A stretch of DNA of 64,000 nt from Megamerina dolium (GCA_963854835.1 OY978525.1:98535388-98599387), one strand, 5' to 3'. Shown: positions 9,540 to 21,434, counted from the stretch's first letter. Translations and numbers: made by a program. The notes: generated from the sequence alone by a model not told the origin.

Positions 9540-11260
9540 ACATGTAGATACATATAAAAAGTTGGCCATATATCAATTCTTTTTTTAATAACTTCCGCTA
9601 CTTTCTATGGGAACTACATTAAGTAGAAGGTGTGGCACACCAATTTTTTGCGGAATAATATTAATCCTATAACTAATTAATGTCTATAATACTAATCAAT
9701 ACCTGTCTTGACGCGGTATTTCGTAAGTTATCGGGATTTTAAAATGTAAGATAATTCCGCTACCTTGTATGGGATCTGCATTAAATGGCATGGTTCACTG
9801 GTTTTTCGCAAGTTTATTATAAACGACAATATTGAACTGCGTGCTAAATATGGTGGTTTTAAGCTAAAAACTGCTGAAGTTATAGATGTTTAAAGGTAAA
9901 ACAAATTCTAAGACTTGCTATGGGAACTATATGAAACAGTGGGCGTAGCTCTTTCATGTAAATCTAATTATCTTTGTAATACTAATACATACCTTAAATA
10001 CGGTTGTCCTACGATGAATAGTTCGCTTGTATTTTGTAATTTCACCGACTTAGTAAGGGAAGCCCTATTAAAAAGTGGGCGCGGCTTGCTGATTTTATTC
10101 TAGATTATTTCCGATTACTACGGAAAAAACTGCTGAAGTTCAGCCATTTAAATTTAAAAGAAATACACTGATTTTTTACGGGAGCGATTATAAACAGTGG
10201 CTGTGGCTCGCCATTTCTTGTAAATCTAGTTATCCTTAAAATACTAATCCACAACTTACATATGCTTGTCCTTACACTAAATAGTTTGTAAGTTAGGGCG
10301 GTTTTATCCTGTTTTAATTCCCCTACTTTGTATGGGAGCCACATAAAGAAGTGGGCGTAGCTTGTTGATTTCATGCCAGTGTATTTACAATAATATTAAT
10401 CTAAGTGCTAAATATGGTTGTTCTAGGTAGAAAAGTGCTGAAGTTACAGCGGTTTAAATTTAAACGAAATTCAGGTTAATAAACAGGCGTGGCTGTGGCT
10501 GGCCCATTTATGTCAAGATTATGTAGCAGCATAACATAACTCTGCTGTGGGGGCTGTAGCTCAGTGGTTAGTGTTTTGGCCTTCTGGTCGTGGATGCACT
10601 CCTCGGCTGAAGCATAACAAATTTAATATCGAATAAAATTTTCTTTCAAACGGTACCCACCTGTCGGCAAGCAATTGCCAGTTCTTCAGCGGTAATAACT
10701 TGCTATGAAAAAGCTTCTATTTACAAGAACTCTGCGATAAAGCTAAAATAAAGTGATGTCGCAAGAGTTCTGCTGTTCGGAACCGACTAAAATGAGTAGG
10801 TCCTTTCTAATACTGTTCAAAATTTAACACGCATTACAGTAATGGAAATGAAGTTCGGTAAAAGACCCCTTTGGGGCTTCAAGAGCTACATATTTATTTA
10901 TTTATAACATAACTCTACGTGCCACATATTTTTCTTCTAGATGTTATATTGAGCTATAGCAAGTTAAGCATTTTAAAAAATTCCGAGGTTAGTCACAGTG
11001 ATGGCTCCGTGTGGGCGTGGCGGTTAACCAAATATGCAAATTATCAATTCCGTTCGTTCCCTTAGACTATAGATTCCACATGCGAAATTTCGTCAATATA
11101 GCTCAATATTTGCAGGTGATAGTCAGTCGGGCGGATGGACGGACGAACATCGTTAAATTGACTATTTTGGCTACGCTGATCAAAATTATATATTCTTTTC
11201 TATATCTGCGGGGCTTCATTTAAGTGGTTACAAACATCTGACCGAAATGAGTATAGAATG
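9540..11260 (+). mobile_element. DINE-1-like (Helitron-related) element with about seven ~150-bp tandem units
   Basis: Repeated modules of the form CTATGGGA...CTACATTAA...GTGGGCGTGGC recur at about 9608, 9763, 9913, 10057, 10170, 10326 and 10480, a spacing close to 150 bp. The 3' section has the GGACGGACGAACATCG block, CGCTGATCAAAATTATATAT and AAACATCTGACCGAAATGAG (11135-11252). The combination of GGGCGTGG modules, a GGACGGACAT block and CTGATCA.GAATATATAT is known from INE-1/DINE-1 elements of flies. Some DINE versions carry ~150-bp central tandem repeats. A SINE is inserted at 10544-10903. The terminal hairpin expected at the 3' end is replaced by an (AT)n tract. Boundaries are approximate. 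Confidence 0.75.
10544..10903 (+). mobile_element. tRNA-derived SINE, copy A, with 13-bp target-site duplication
   Basis: The copy starts GCTGTGGGGGCTGTAGCTCAG, a tRNA-like head with a box A (TAGCTCAGTG from 10557) and a decayed box B. The body shared with the other copies follows: the ACCTGTCGGCAAGCAATTG block, AAAAAGCTTCT, GTTCTGCTGTTCGGAACC and the CTTTGGGGCTTCAAGAGCTAC end, then a TATTTATTTATTT tail. ATAACATAACTCT at 10531-10543 is repeated exactly at 10904-10916, a perfect 13-bp duplication that marks insertion by LINE machinery into a DINE element. Box decay suggests the copy no longer supports RNA polymerase III initiation well. Confidence 0.88.

Positions 11261-11261
<1 letters not shown>

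Positions 11262-11325
<64 letters not shown>
11262..11325. repeat. (TA)32 microsatellite
   Basis: A 64-bp uninterrupted TA tract lies between GAATGC and CATTC at the 3' end of the DINE-like element, where the related copy at 36482-36513 has a hairpin. Confidence 0.95.
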
Positions 11326-11328
<3 letters not shown>

Positions 11329-12487
11329 TCTGTCAATTAAGTTGTCTGACGGATCACAGTGGATATCCATCAACATCCTGAAGTTTCTCAAAAACCTCAA
11401 AAAACCTGTAACAATAGTCAAAAACCGATGTTTTTGAGGTTAGGAAGAAAACCTGAAGGTCACAGACAAACCAGAGTTTTTGTATTTTATAGATTTTGGG
11501 TACGTGAATCTAAATCCATATTCCCCATATTTATAGTCTTTTTTGCGAGAAATTGGATAAAGGTACGAAAGAGATTGAAACTTTGCCTCAATGTTTGTTA
11601 ATTGCAGATAGATGGGATATAATGAAGGCTTTGTTTGCTCACTATAGTAATATTTTAGTTTGCCTGGATATATTTTTTTTAGTACATTCTTAATGGGTAC
11701 AAAAGTTAACCCTTAACAAATGTTTAATACGAATCGGAATATACAATCAATAAATGACTCTATTAAAAAGTTCAACTCGCAAAACAAAATTTTTGTATTC
11801 TGTTATCAAGCATTTTTATATTGTTTAGAAGTAGTGCAGAAAGAAATTTTTTTTAATGTTATACAATATTTGAAATCAAACATATATATGTATAAGTATT
11901 TAGTGTTTAACAGTACGCCTTTCGTATAATAGCTGCAAAATAAATAAATAATTAAATATATGTCCGTACAATATATAGACAGTGTATGTATAGCTCGATA
12001 AAAACACTTGTGTTCATGAAAATGAATTTACGTAAATAATTGAAAAACATAAAAAATATGAAATAAATAAAATTTGTAAATATACATATGTATTTATTTA
12101 AGTACACATACAGGTGTGTACGCTTAAAAAAATTATTTATGAAAAATAATTAACAGTAATATGTACCTAATTAATATAACATACATAACTTATGCTATAA
12201 TAAATACATATATAATATGGGGTAGAGATATCAATGGGTTAGTGTTATTGGTTTTCTAAAATAATTTTCCTAACCTTCACCTATAAATTATATTAATACA
12301 TCCATAATAATAATAACAATTGAACTTAATGATTCTTTGTTTTATTGAAATTTAATGAGAAGTTGACAAGAATATATGAGAATATCAAATCATTAAATAA
12401 CTTACATTTTGCATACACGTTTCGTATATACCTGCTAAATAAGTAGTTCTCCATCGATATTATTTAAGGTAAGCTTTCAATTTAATA
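11326..12487. other. Gene-free AT-rich stretch
   Basis: Short open frames are present but none resembles a known protein. I see no repeat beyond short ATATGT-type runs. Confidence 0.6.
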
Positions 12488-12700
12488 CAAGGTGATTTTG
12501 TAGCAACTTTCTTTTTGGCAGCTCAGGTGTTTTCGTGTAACACGTTACTGTCAAACATGTTCAGTTTGGTCTATAATTTAACCATGAATCGACTTACAAA
12601 CGAACAACGCCTGTAGATTATTGAATTGTATTATCAACATTCATGCTCGGTTAAGAAAGTGCATCGTGCACTTCTTCCATTTTATTTATTATTTATTTAT
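12488..12700 (+). mobile_element. Tc1/mariner-type element, 5' end fragment
   Basis: The fragment begins CAAGGTGATTTTGTAGCAAC after TA, matching the terminal repeat of the element at 58162-59059 (right end, read inverted). The start of its transposase follows: MNRLTNEQRL with a stop close behind, then a stretch matching the copy at 58162 up to GTGCACTTCTTCCATTTTA. It then breaks off in a TTTATTTATT run near 12700. It is a truncated, dead copy. Confidence 0.7.
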
Positions 12701-12868
12701 TAATTATAAATTTTATGTATTTTTTTCTTAAATCAAACCGAAGGCTCTTAAAAAATCACTCTGTAATTTAATTTTTCATTTATAATTGAATGTATTAATA
12801 ATGGATCAATATTGACGTTATCGAACGTTGAATCTCGCATATCCAATTTAAAACCGGTCTGTCAAAAG

Positions 12869-13080
12869 TCATCAGCTGTACGAGCTGTATGCCGATATTG
12901 ACATAGTAAAGCGCATCAAAATCCAGCGGCTGCGCTGGATTGGTCATGTCGAGCGAATGGAAGAACGCGTTATAGCTAAGAAGGTGTTATATTCGGAACC
13001 TGCTTGAGAACCACGTAGAAGAGGAAGACCTAATCTCCGGTGGAAAGACCAAGTACCGGAGAACCTGATGGCGCTAGGCC
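12869..13080 (+). mobile_element. RTE-type LINE fragment, copy 4
   Basis: This is the same C-terminal reverse transcriptase block as at 1-2586 but on the plus strand: LYELYADIDIVKRIKIQ, RLRWIGHVERMEE, a stop inside the arginine-rich segment, then RRGRPNLRWKDQV. Both ends are truncated. It abuts the mariner fragment at 13085. Confidence 0.75.
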
Positions 13081-13084
13081 ATCA

Positions 13085-13581
13085 TACGTATATATCCATG
13101 GGCTCATACGTATATATCCATGATTCGTAAAGTGTCACGATATTACAAAAGTTTTTCGAAGCATTGCGATTGAATTTTTCCTTCATTTCTTTGCACCAAT
13201 CGGCTTTTTCTTTTAAATTGTGCGGGATCCAATGACAAAAAAGTATTTCTGACAGCTAAGTGTTCATGTAATATCGAATGCAATGACCAATAATGCCTCT
13301 ATCTCACGGTATGTCACATGACGATCTTTCATTATCTGTTCACGCACAGCATCGATTGTTTCTGGAACAATGATCGATTTTGGACGACCTTAACGAAATT
13401 CGTCCTGGAGCGAACGGCTACTACGCTTGAATTCGTTAAACTACCTATAAATTGTCTGGAGGGTTGGTACTTCATCGCAAAATATCGCATGAAGACGATC
13501 GCAGCACTGTTGTTGAGATAATTCAATTCGAAAATCGTAAAAAAATCATAGCTCGAAAATGTTCACGAATTAAATCCATTT
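13085..13581 (-). pseudogene. mariner transposase fragment (N-terminal half)
   Basis: The reverse strand starts MDLIREHFRAMIF at 13581 and, after a frameshift in a run of T, reads SQQQCCDRLHAIFCDEVP, TLQTIYR, GRPKSIIVPETIDAVREQIM and RHVTYREIEALL. This is the helix-turn-helix DNA-binding half of a mariner transposase. It continues with HNLKEKADWCKEM to VTLYESWIYTYEP, where the family has VTGDESWIYAYEP, so the first catalytic Asp is Tyr here. A ~23-bp segment holding TCATACGTATATATCCATG is duplicated at 13083-13124. The C-terminal half is missing. Confidence 0.75.
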
Positions 13582-15688
13582 TTTGACCGAGATGAATTTT
13601 TCAAGTCACTGTAAACAACACAAATAGCGCTTGCACATTAAAACATTCTGAGTACCTTTATGCTAAAAAATGTCAAACTTTCCAATGGAAATGTCAAATT
13701 TGATGAAAACGTACTAGATCATTGAAAAAATATAAAAAGCAACACTCATATTTTCTCTATACTTTTTTGTGCGTTTTTAGAGCATTTAACGTTGTTTCTT
13801 CGATCTCACATAATTATATGCATACATACACATATTTATTTTTTTTTTTCGTGCATATATTTGCCTTACCTGCTCATCACACTCTCCTTCGTATATTATG
13901 TATGTACAACATATGCCGGCCGGTATACTCGTGTAGCAATTGTTTATATCACTTTGGTTATTGCGGAAATTTATTTTCGCTACATACTCAATTATTATGA
14001 AAATGATAAACATTGAACTTGTCGATGATGTAGTTTAATATGTATGTAGTTGTCACTTTCGACGTAATAATTTGAACAGAACATATTGAAAATATTACTT
14101 TAAGCTTTACTTTTACATATTTACATTATAACTACAAGTATGTGTAGTGTTATTCGTATATGTATTATCATTTATTTATTAACATGCTTCTATAGTTACT
14201 TACATATAGAGATGTGCTATATATATTATATATTGATGTACTTAGATAAGAAATACATTGTTGCTTCAAAATGGTATTGCAATGTATTTAAATTTTTAAA
14301 GACCTTGTTTACATTAAATTATTCTAAGTACTTGTAAGTGTAATTTCATTCATGCATTTAGGAAGAAACACGTGTATTTGCGTATTTTAAAAAGTATCTA
14401 CCACCTTCGAAGGCAAAAACTAAAAATAAATACTTTGAATAACAATATATACAATGTATGTTTATAACATGGTTCTCATAAGAAAATTATTTGCAAATGT
14501 GTTATAACATCAGTATGTATGTATGTATATATGAACTCGTATATTGTATAATAAATATTATTGTATGATTGTATTTATTGTATATATGTGGTATATACTG
14601 CATATGACCCGGTAGGATAGGGCGTACATCGAAAATAATAAAAATAATAACTATTTTAATATATATAATAATAGTATATTGTACTTCATTATATATACCC
14701 TATAATTGTATATTTCCTGCAGAGTTAAACGGCTAACATTCTGCACTTCATGAAGACCACATACTAGGATTGTCAATGTAGCACAAAACACCGTTTAGTT
14801 CGCCTTGTTTGATTTTTGGCTCAACCCTTTTCTAATAATAATAATGTGTTGGCAATTACAAAAAAAAATTATAAAAAATTATAAGACTTTTCTAAAACCG
14901 GTTATCGAATAGTACAAATTAACCGAATAAACAGATTATGTGTCACATATAAAACTGACTTTAATCTATTAATTTGATAGTAAATTGATTCATATTACAA
15001 AAAAGCAATAACGCCAATTTCGATTTTCTTATTTTTTAAATAATATTTTCTCCGGAATCACAGAAAGAGTATGCGCTTTGAAATTTGCGTCGCTGCGTTC
15101 AAAACCTTATAACTGTCATCGCAAAAATTGAACAGGAATATGATATTTCCTTTGTTGGAAAACTTGTATAGTTTATTATAAATTGAACATTCCTTGTAGA
15201 AAGAATAAATTTGTATTTGTTTCTGTTAGAAAAAATGGCGTTGCATGAAATGTCAAAACAAGGTTGCATTTGCAGTTTTTGAAAGTCTGAATAAAATCGA
15301 TTACTTTCTTAAGTTGAACTGGAAATTGATACAAAAGTAATTTCACAAGTAAACTTTGCTTTTGCATTACTTTAGCGAATTTTGTATGGAAATTTGCCTT
15401 TTCTTTAAACTTGGGCCCTCAGCTTTAGTTTTGAATAATATAGTGTTGGTAAAGAACTTGTCCTTAACAATTCGTAATAGTAAAATAAAAATGTCCTTTT
15501 CATTAGCCATGTGCAAAATCTTTTTACTCAAAATTGAGTTTTAATTTGTTTAGACATTTTAGCAGTAAAAAGCACTCATTAATCAAAACAAAAGAGACAT
15601 CTCTACCATTGTAGCAGTGGTTATGGGCTACTGCTTCATATTCATTAATGTCGTTAGTATTGTTTTAAGTCATTTGTCAAATTATTTC
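13582..15688. other. Gene-free AT-rich stretch
   Basis: The first ~150 bp may be the outer part of the mariner element at 13085. The rest has only short, unconvincing frames and microsatellite-like TATGTA runs. Confidence 0.55.
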
Positions 15689-15955
15689 TGCAGGAGTTAC
15701 AAATATGAAGATGAACTGAAGACAGTCAGGCATCTGCTATGCGACTGCCCTGCACTCTGTATTAGGAGAAAATATTTTCTAGGGTAGTACTACCTAAATA
15801 ACTTGGCATCACTCTCAGAAGTCCCAATAGGGAATCTTCGCAAATTCATAAACAACTGTAATGGGTTCAATGGGTATTGGTTCGTGCGGTATTACAATGA
15901 GGCTCTTTTGGCCTAGGTGAGCTTTCTCATTGAGAGGATTGCCGCATTAACCTAT
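15689..15955 (+). mobile_element. Non-LTR retrotransposon 3' end (zinc-knuckle C-terminus and tail)
   Basis: The plus strand reads CRSYKYEDELKTVRHLLCDC, then PALCIRRKYFLG, a stop, and LSEVPIGNLRKFINNC. This is the cysteine/histidine-rich C-terminus seen in ORF2 of R1/LOA/I-group LINEs (family pattern ETVEHLLCxCPAL). It ends with the untranslated tail CTAGGTGAG...TTAACCTA at 15913-15954, which aligns with the 3' end of SINE copy C (23145-23186). It is 5'-truncated with an in-frame stop. The exact clade cannot be fixed from this piece. Confidence 0.7.
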
Positions 15956-17780
15956 TTTCTTAGCGATTTTCTTTTTTTAATCATTAAGAATAAAATTAGC
16001 AGCATGTAGAAATGAAAATAAATTATTGTAAAAGCAATGCCAGACGTAGCCATTACAACTTGGGGTATTTTACCTCCAGTGTATTGCCATATTAAAGTGC
16101 AATTGTACCGATTGTACTCACTGATCTATTGCTTAATGTATTTATTGTCTTCTTCATATTGCATTTTAAGAGTTTCGTATGCTGAAGCTTCATAGCCGCA
16201 ACACCTGAAAAGCCTGGTATGGAGTTTCAGCTTTAAGTATTTTGTATTTTTAATAAATTTTCTTATTTTTTTATGTAACTGTGAGACAGGAAATATTACA
16301 AAATAAAATTTTTTAGATCATTTTAATATAAATACAATTCCTATATTTGAAATATGTACATGTGTAGATGTTAAAAGAAATTAACATTCAATGATTATCT
16401 CACAGAATATAATGATGTAATAATTTACTCGATGTAAAAATTAATATTTATGACGATTATGAAGCCTAGATTCACATATCAAGAATCAATTATTTATTGA
16501 AAAAATTTCAAAAATTATAAAATATGAGAAATATACCAGAAGTGATTTGTGTACATACTCACTCATTCATATGTGAGTTTTGTGCGAATACGTACTATGT
16601 GTTTAGAACCTGTTCAAACTCATTTGACGTAGTGTATTAATAATTTCTGATCTTTAATTTTGAAATGAAAATAACTCAACTGGTTTATTGATTACACTTG
16701 GGGAAACTGGATAAAAGCATTATAATCGGATATTCAACTTATTTAAATTAATATATTTTTGAATTAAATAAAATTGATTTCAAATAAAAAATTATGTTAC
16801 AAAGAGAAGACAATACAAAGAAAAAATTATTTTTGACATAATTTTTTCATTTGTTTACGGATAAGTGTAACACTTTATTCAGTGAGGATTGAATCCGTTG
16901 TTTGTTTTAATTTCAACAGGTGATTTAGCAAAAAAGAGCAAAGTTACAGATATTCAAATATATGTACATATGTATAATATCAATATACACTATGAACTCC
17001 TATTACACAATTAAAAATATTCGTGTACAAATTTACGAAAAAAAAAAAACAAAAAGAAACGGAAGCAAAAATATATCAAAAAACTAATTTATCGCTTAAT
17101 TATGCTGTTCTTGTTGTTTTTGTATCAAGGTTGACAAAACAAAAGTCTTATTTGTTCATGTAACCGGAAGGAATATTTATTGTTATAAATACAAAATAGA
17201 CATATACAAACAGATGTATATGTATATTCATGAATTTGTATATGCAATAACGGAGTTGTTGGTGGTAAATGCGTCACATATTATAAATTCAGTCATATTT
17301 AATAGCAGATCAATATTGATATTTAGGGCTTGTGTGCCCAGTAGGAAAAAATACATTTCTTTTTCGCTCACACTACCACTTACCTACTATGGTGCCATTA
17401 TGAAGGTGGTCTTAATTCAACACCTGATTTTTATTTGTATAATTGTTATCACAGTAGTAACATTTGCAATAAATTCGACTTGTTGTACCTTGTATCTTTT
17501 AATTAAATCTTAAGAAAAATAGAAATAGAAATACCGAAACATGTTCATACGATATACATATGTGTTTACGAATTGAGGATATGCACCTACATAGCTCATG
17601 TTCCACATAGAAATAATTTGTATTGTTTGGCATGATTATATGCACTATTTTCTATTTAGATTCGTATGTGCATAGTGTCACATACAACCCCCATAAGCAA
17701 ACATGTATACATTATCATTTTGCGTATGTTTCTTAGATGCGTTTATCTCTTAATTAATTATTTTTAGTTTTGTGCATTTT
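15956..17780. other. Gene-free AT-rich stretch
   Basis: No supported feature was found. The frame at 17214-17513 (99 codons) is hydrophobic, has no recognised motif, and is probably chance. Confidence 0.55.
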
Positions 17781-18062
17781 TATACCCTGCACGAGTGCAT
17801 CGTTTATTCACTTTAGTAAAGTCTTTGCAGCCACTTGAAGGGAGCTTCTTCTATCTGTCACCTGGATTGGTCGGGCAATAACTAGAACGAATGTTGTGAT
17901 GTTAAAACAAAATGTGGCATGAGTGGCATATGGTCTAAGGGTACGCACGGTATTGATAATAGACATTATAAGTCGGAGCAAGCTAAAAGACTAACTTTGG
18001 AAAATTTTCAAATATTTAACTTGCTATAGCTCAGGTTAAATGTATATATCAGAAGTTTATGT
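17781..18062 (-). mobile_element. DINE-1-like element, 3' end, reverse orientation
   Basis: The piece begins TATACCCTGCACGAGTGCAT, a terminal hairpin like the one at 36482-36513. Inward lies AAGTGGCTGCAAA, a degenerate counterpart of the AAGTGG-ACACAAACATCTG block, and it ends at AACTTGCTATAGCTCAGG, matching the GAGCTATAGCAAGTTAA junction of the plus-strand copies. The tandem body appears to resume at 18930, so it is split by about 870 bp of unidentified sequence. Confidence 0.55.
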
Positions 18063-18537
18063 AGAGCAACAAAGGTCAAGAATGGTAGAATTAGATGATT
18101 GCGCCTATCAGAGAGGATTTTTCAAAGTTGTGACGTAATACTTTTGCAGCTGTGAGAGAAATGTCAAAATGGCGGACACATATTTGAAGGAAACGTACAA
18201 ATTTGAACGATATATAAATGCGTTGCAATGACTTGGGCATGTAACCTTTAAGGTAAGTATGGAAAAAAAATGTTCGATTTCGTGATTCAATGCATTTCCT
18301 CGCCGACAGAACTGTATCCACTTTTTGGCGAGCATTACATCTGTAGGAGATTAATAAAAAAAAAAACCAAATCGCACGAGTGTCTCTTATTTTCTCATTG
18401 CCACAATTTGCTCCTGCACTCTTAATTTTGCTTATTTTTATTTTTAAATTTAATTTGATTAAAAGCTCGCAAAAATTCATCACATACGAATACTTTTTAA
18501 TTAACAATATGTATTAGAAACATCAACAATTGCACTA

Positions 18538-18551
18538 GTGTGACGTCACAC
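18538..18551. promoter_or_regulatory. 14-bp palindrome containing a CRE/ATF-type site
   Basis: GTGTGACGTCACAC is a perfect palindrome around TGACGTCA, the consensus site for CREB/ATF-type bZIP factors. There is no adjacent gene to regulate, so function is unknown. Confidence 0.35.
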
Positions 18552-18929
18552 ATACAGCTGATTCTGTAAAATTCACTGAGAGACGATTAGCAATTCGAGA
18601 TGTGAGCAACCTTAGTATTTTGTCATTTATGGCCTGGGGTATAATTTATTCGAGTTAGATTTCTTGGACACTAATGTTTCTAGATTCTGCCAAATGGATA
18701 TTCAAATTTCAAAACAGATTCTCTGCGAATATCCAGCTCTTGGCACACAAAGATTTCACCATTTATGTGATATTGTCACGGCAACACTCAAACTTTGGAA
18801 CAATAAAACTCAGATAGCGCTAAAATTCATAAAGAGCTTAATACCATACGTTCTTGCGCAGTAGATCTCATTTGATCGCGATGCATCTTCACCTCTAATG
18901 ATAATAATATCAAATATCCTTAGACTAAA

Positions 18930-19510
18930 TCTTAGAATTGGCTACATATTTAAATAGTCATAACTTTGATGGTCCTATGTTTAGAACAATTAGTTGTAGT
19001 AGAGGGTAACAACTTTGGAAAAATTGCAAGAGCCATGTCTACTACTTGAGGCAGGTTCCATACAAAGTCGCGGAATTTTAAAACAATTTAAACGTTCATA
19101 ATCCACAAAGTATTGCACTTAAAACAATAATATTCCAGATGTAAATTACAATTGTAGGGATAAATAGTCCTACATTGGAAATTGGAAAAGCCATATCTTC
19201 TAATTAATGTAGCTCTCATATAAATTCGTGCTATTTTGGTGATTTAAATTGGCATAACTTACTTAATCTGTTTCCTGTTTCCTATAATAGCAATATTTGC
19301 CACACGTAGATTAGTAATATTATAGGGAGAAATTATATTTCAAGTTATGGTAAACTCACACCCACCATTTAATGGAGCTTGTCATGAGATATTTTAAAAT
19401 TCAAATCTTCGGTCCAGGATAATCACATTTGACACATATGTATATTAACACATTGAAATAATTTTGTGTGAAATCGGCGAATCACGACCACTATTTATTG
19501 TAGCTCCAAT
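18930..19510 (-). mobile_element. Diverged DINE-1-like tandem body, reverse orientation
   Basis: Degenerate units with GGTTCCATACAAAGTCGCGG (19060), TGTAGCTCTCATATAAA (19205), TTAATGGAGCTTGTCA (19368) and TTGTAGCTCCAATG (19498) recur about every 150 bp. They are reverse complements of the TTTGTATGGGAGCTAC-type modules of the plus-strand copies. They are more diverged than the copies at 9540 and 34585, suggesting greater age. Confidence 0.55.
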
Positions 19511-20896
19511 GCTAAGCCACTGCTACGATCAGTTCTTAAAAAATAAGTGTGAGACAAGCAATAATTAAATATTTACTAGTTGAAAGTTTACTAAAATACG
19601 CTCACTATGCTTCCGCATAATGCAGTTATTATGCAGTTATGCTATTTAAAATCTTTGAACCACTTTTTATATACAGGCGTGCTATAAATCAGTATAAACC
19701 GACTGTAAAGCGCTCTATCGAATTAGATTTTAGAATGCTCAGAATCTGGTTTATTAAGTTACTTTCCATTCTTTGCTTGAATGGAATTTTTCACATTACA
19801 ATTTTTGTTTATACATATGTACACTAATAATATTTACTTGAAATTGACAGTCAGCTGTATCACTGCATTGCAGTATATTTTGCATGTGAAAGATGAGTTG
19901 TCGTTTTTTATATATTCTGTGTTATTACATACAAGTAAACAGGGTGATTTTTATAAAAGAAAGAAAAAAAATACGATCAAAAATGTCTTTTTTTTTACCC
20001 TTACACACTTCACTAGCGTGAAACAACTTTACTTAGCAGTTGCTCATCAGATTGTTTGCTTGTTTGCTTGCTTTTCTTCAAGTGGTCTGTCTTGCCTTGC
20101 TGCTGCTACTTAATTCTTGCTCTTGATATTATTGTTCTCAATGTGTATGTGTGAATTGTTATTGTAATTATTTCTTTTACTTTTCTCTGCGTCTACGATT
20201 ATATACATGTACATGTGTGTGTGCGTGTGTGTATGAATATTGTTGTTTTTGGTTAGTAGCTTTATGTAGATTTCTAAAATAAAAAATAAAAAAAAATTAA
20301 AAATTAAAAATACATACAGACGTGTATATGTATATTCATAGTACGTTCGAGTATATTTTTCGAGCAAGTAGCAGCAACGATATTCGTCTTTGGTTCGTTT
20401 GTCAGCAGTTGTTCGTCATATGTTCGACTCTTCAGATAACTGTCGCATCAATACCGTGTGCCTCGTTACCTCGTGTTTTTGAATTGTGCTCACATTTAAT
20501 AAGTACATATTTCTATTGTATGTTTTGCACTTTTACTATATATGAACTTTTATTATGAACTATTAGGAGTGATAAGGTGAATGTGATAAGAAATCGATCG
20601 ATCGTTACATCGCTTGATCAGTCTAGCAAAGAGCAAGAGTGAAAAACTTGAAAAAAAAAATAGTCCACGTTCACATTGCGAAATCATAAATAAAAAGTAA
20701 AAGTCTTTTAATGATATTATGAAATTGTACACACATTGATTAAATGTTAAGTTATTTGTATAATAATGCGGTGCGCGGCTAAAAAATGTCATCGTTCATG
20801 CTGCGTGTGTGTGTGTTTTTATGCCATGACATCGTTCATTAGCAAACATTTGAGAAATTTCATTTAAATACCACATAATGTTTTCTTGATCATGAT

Positions 20897-20915
20897 GATC
20901 ATTGTCACAATGATC
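20897..20915. repeat. 9+1+9 bp perfect palindrome with GATCATTGT arms
   Basis: GATCATTGT, one C, then ACAATGATC. Each arm holds ACAAT/ATTGT, the core of SOX-type HMG sites, next to GATC. Related GATCAATGATC motifs occur at 46768 and 61970. Confidence 0.45.
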
Positions 20916-21397
20916 GACAAGACCAACATATGTAGCCGATTGACTTACTTAATTGTTCGAAATGGGTTTTGCTTCTTCTTTGTTGTTGTTATTTAAATAA
21001 TATTTTCACCTAATTTCTTTTCTGATTGTGTTTTTCTTTTCCCTTTTTCGATAGATTTGTATGTTTTTTTTTTTTGGTATTTTTTATTTCTTGGCTTTTT
21101 TTCTATTTTGATTAATATATGTATATGCCAAAATACATACACCTAGTTATATTATATATTGCGGCACGGCACTCACATGTTCGGTTTCTATGCAAAAATT
21201 GTATACCGAGATGTATGTATTCAAGCAACAGAAAAATAAAGAATAAGGAGAAGAAAAAGTGAAATATTTTAACCATTTCTACAATTATTTATAATCTTTA
21301 ATTAAATATATCTATATAGGCATCTATATATTGAATATTTATATATATGTATATGATTTCTTGTTGCTCATAAAAATGCGAAATTATTTCTGTCCAC

Positions 21398-21434
21398 AAT
21401 AACATTAATTATAATAATTATAATTAATGTTATT
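21398..21434. repeat. Perfect 17-bp-arm hairpin
   Basis: AATAACATTAATTATAA, a 3-base TAA loop, and the exact reverse complement. It contains TAATTA homeodomain-type cores on both arms. Function is unknown. Confidence 0.6.

Noticed and set aside
10547..10620. tRNA-like sequence (also at 22820-22890 and 32061-32130)
   Set aside because: Box A and box B are present, but the cloverleaf does not close (anticodon stem unpaired) and each is followed by the same ~280-bp body, so these are SINE heads and not tRNA genes.
18091..18507. 138-codon reverse frame
   Set aside because: Composition follows the AT bias, it has no recognised motif, and it overlaps the unexplained insert inside a DINE element. 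I could not support it as a gene.
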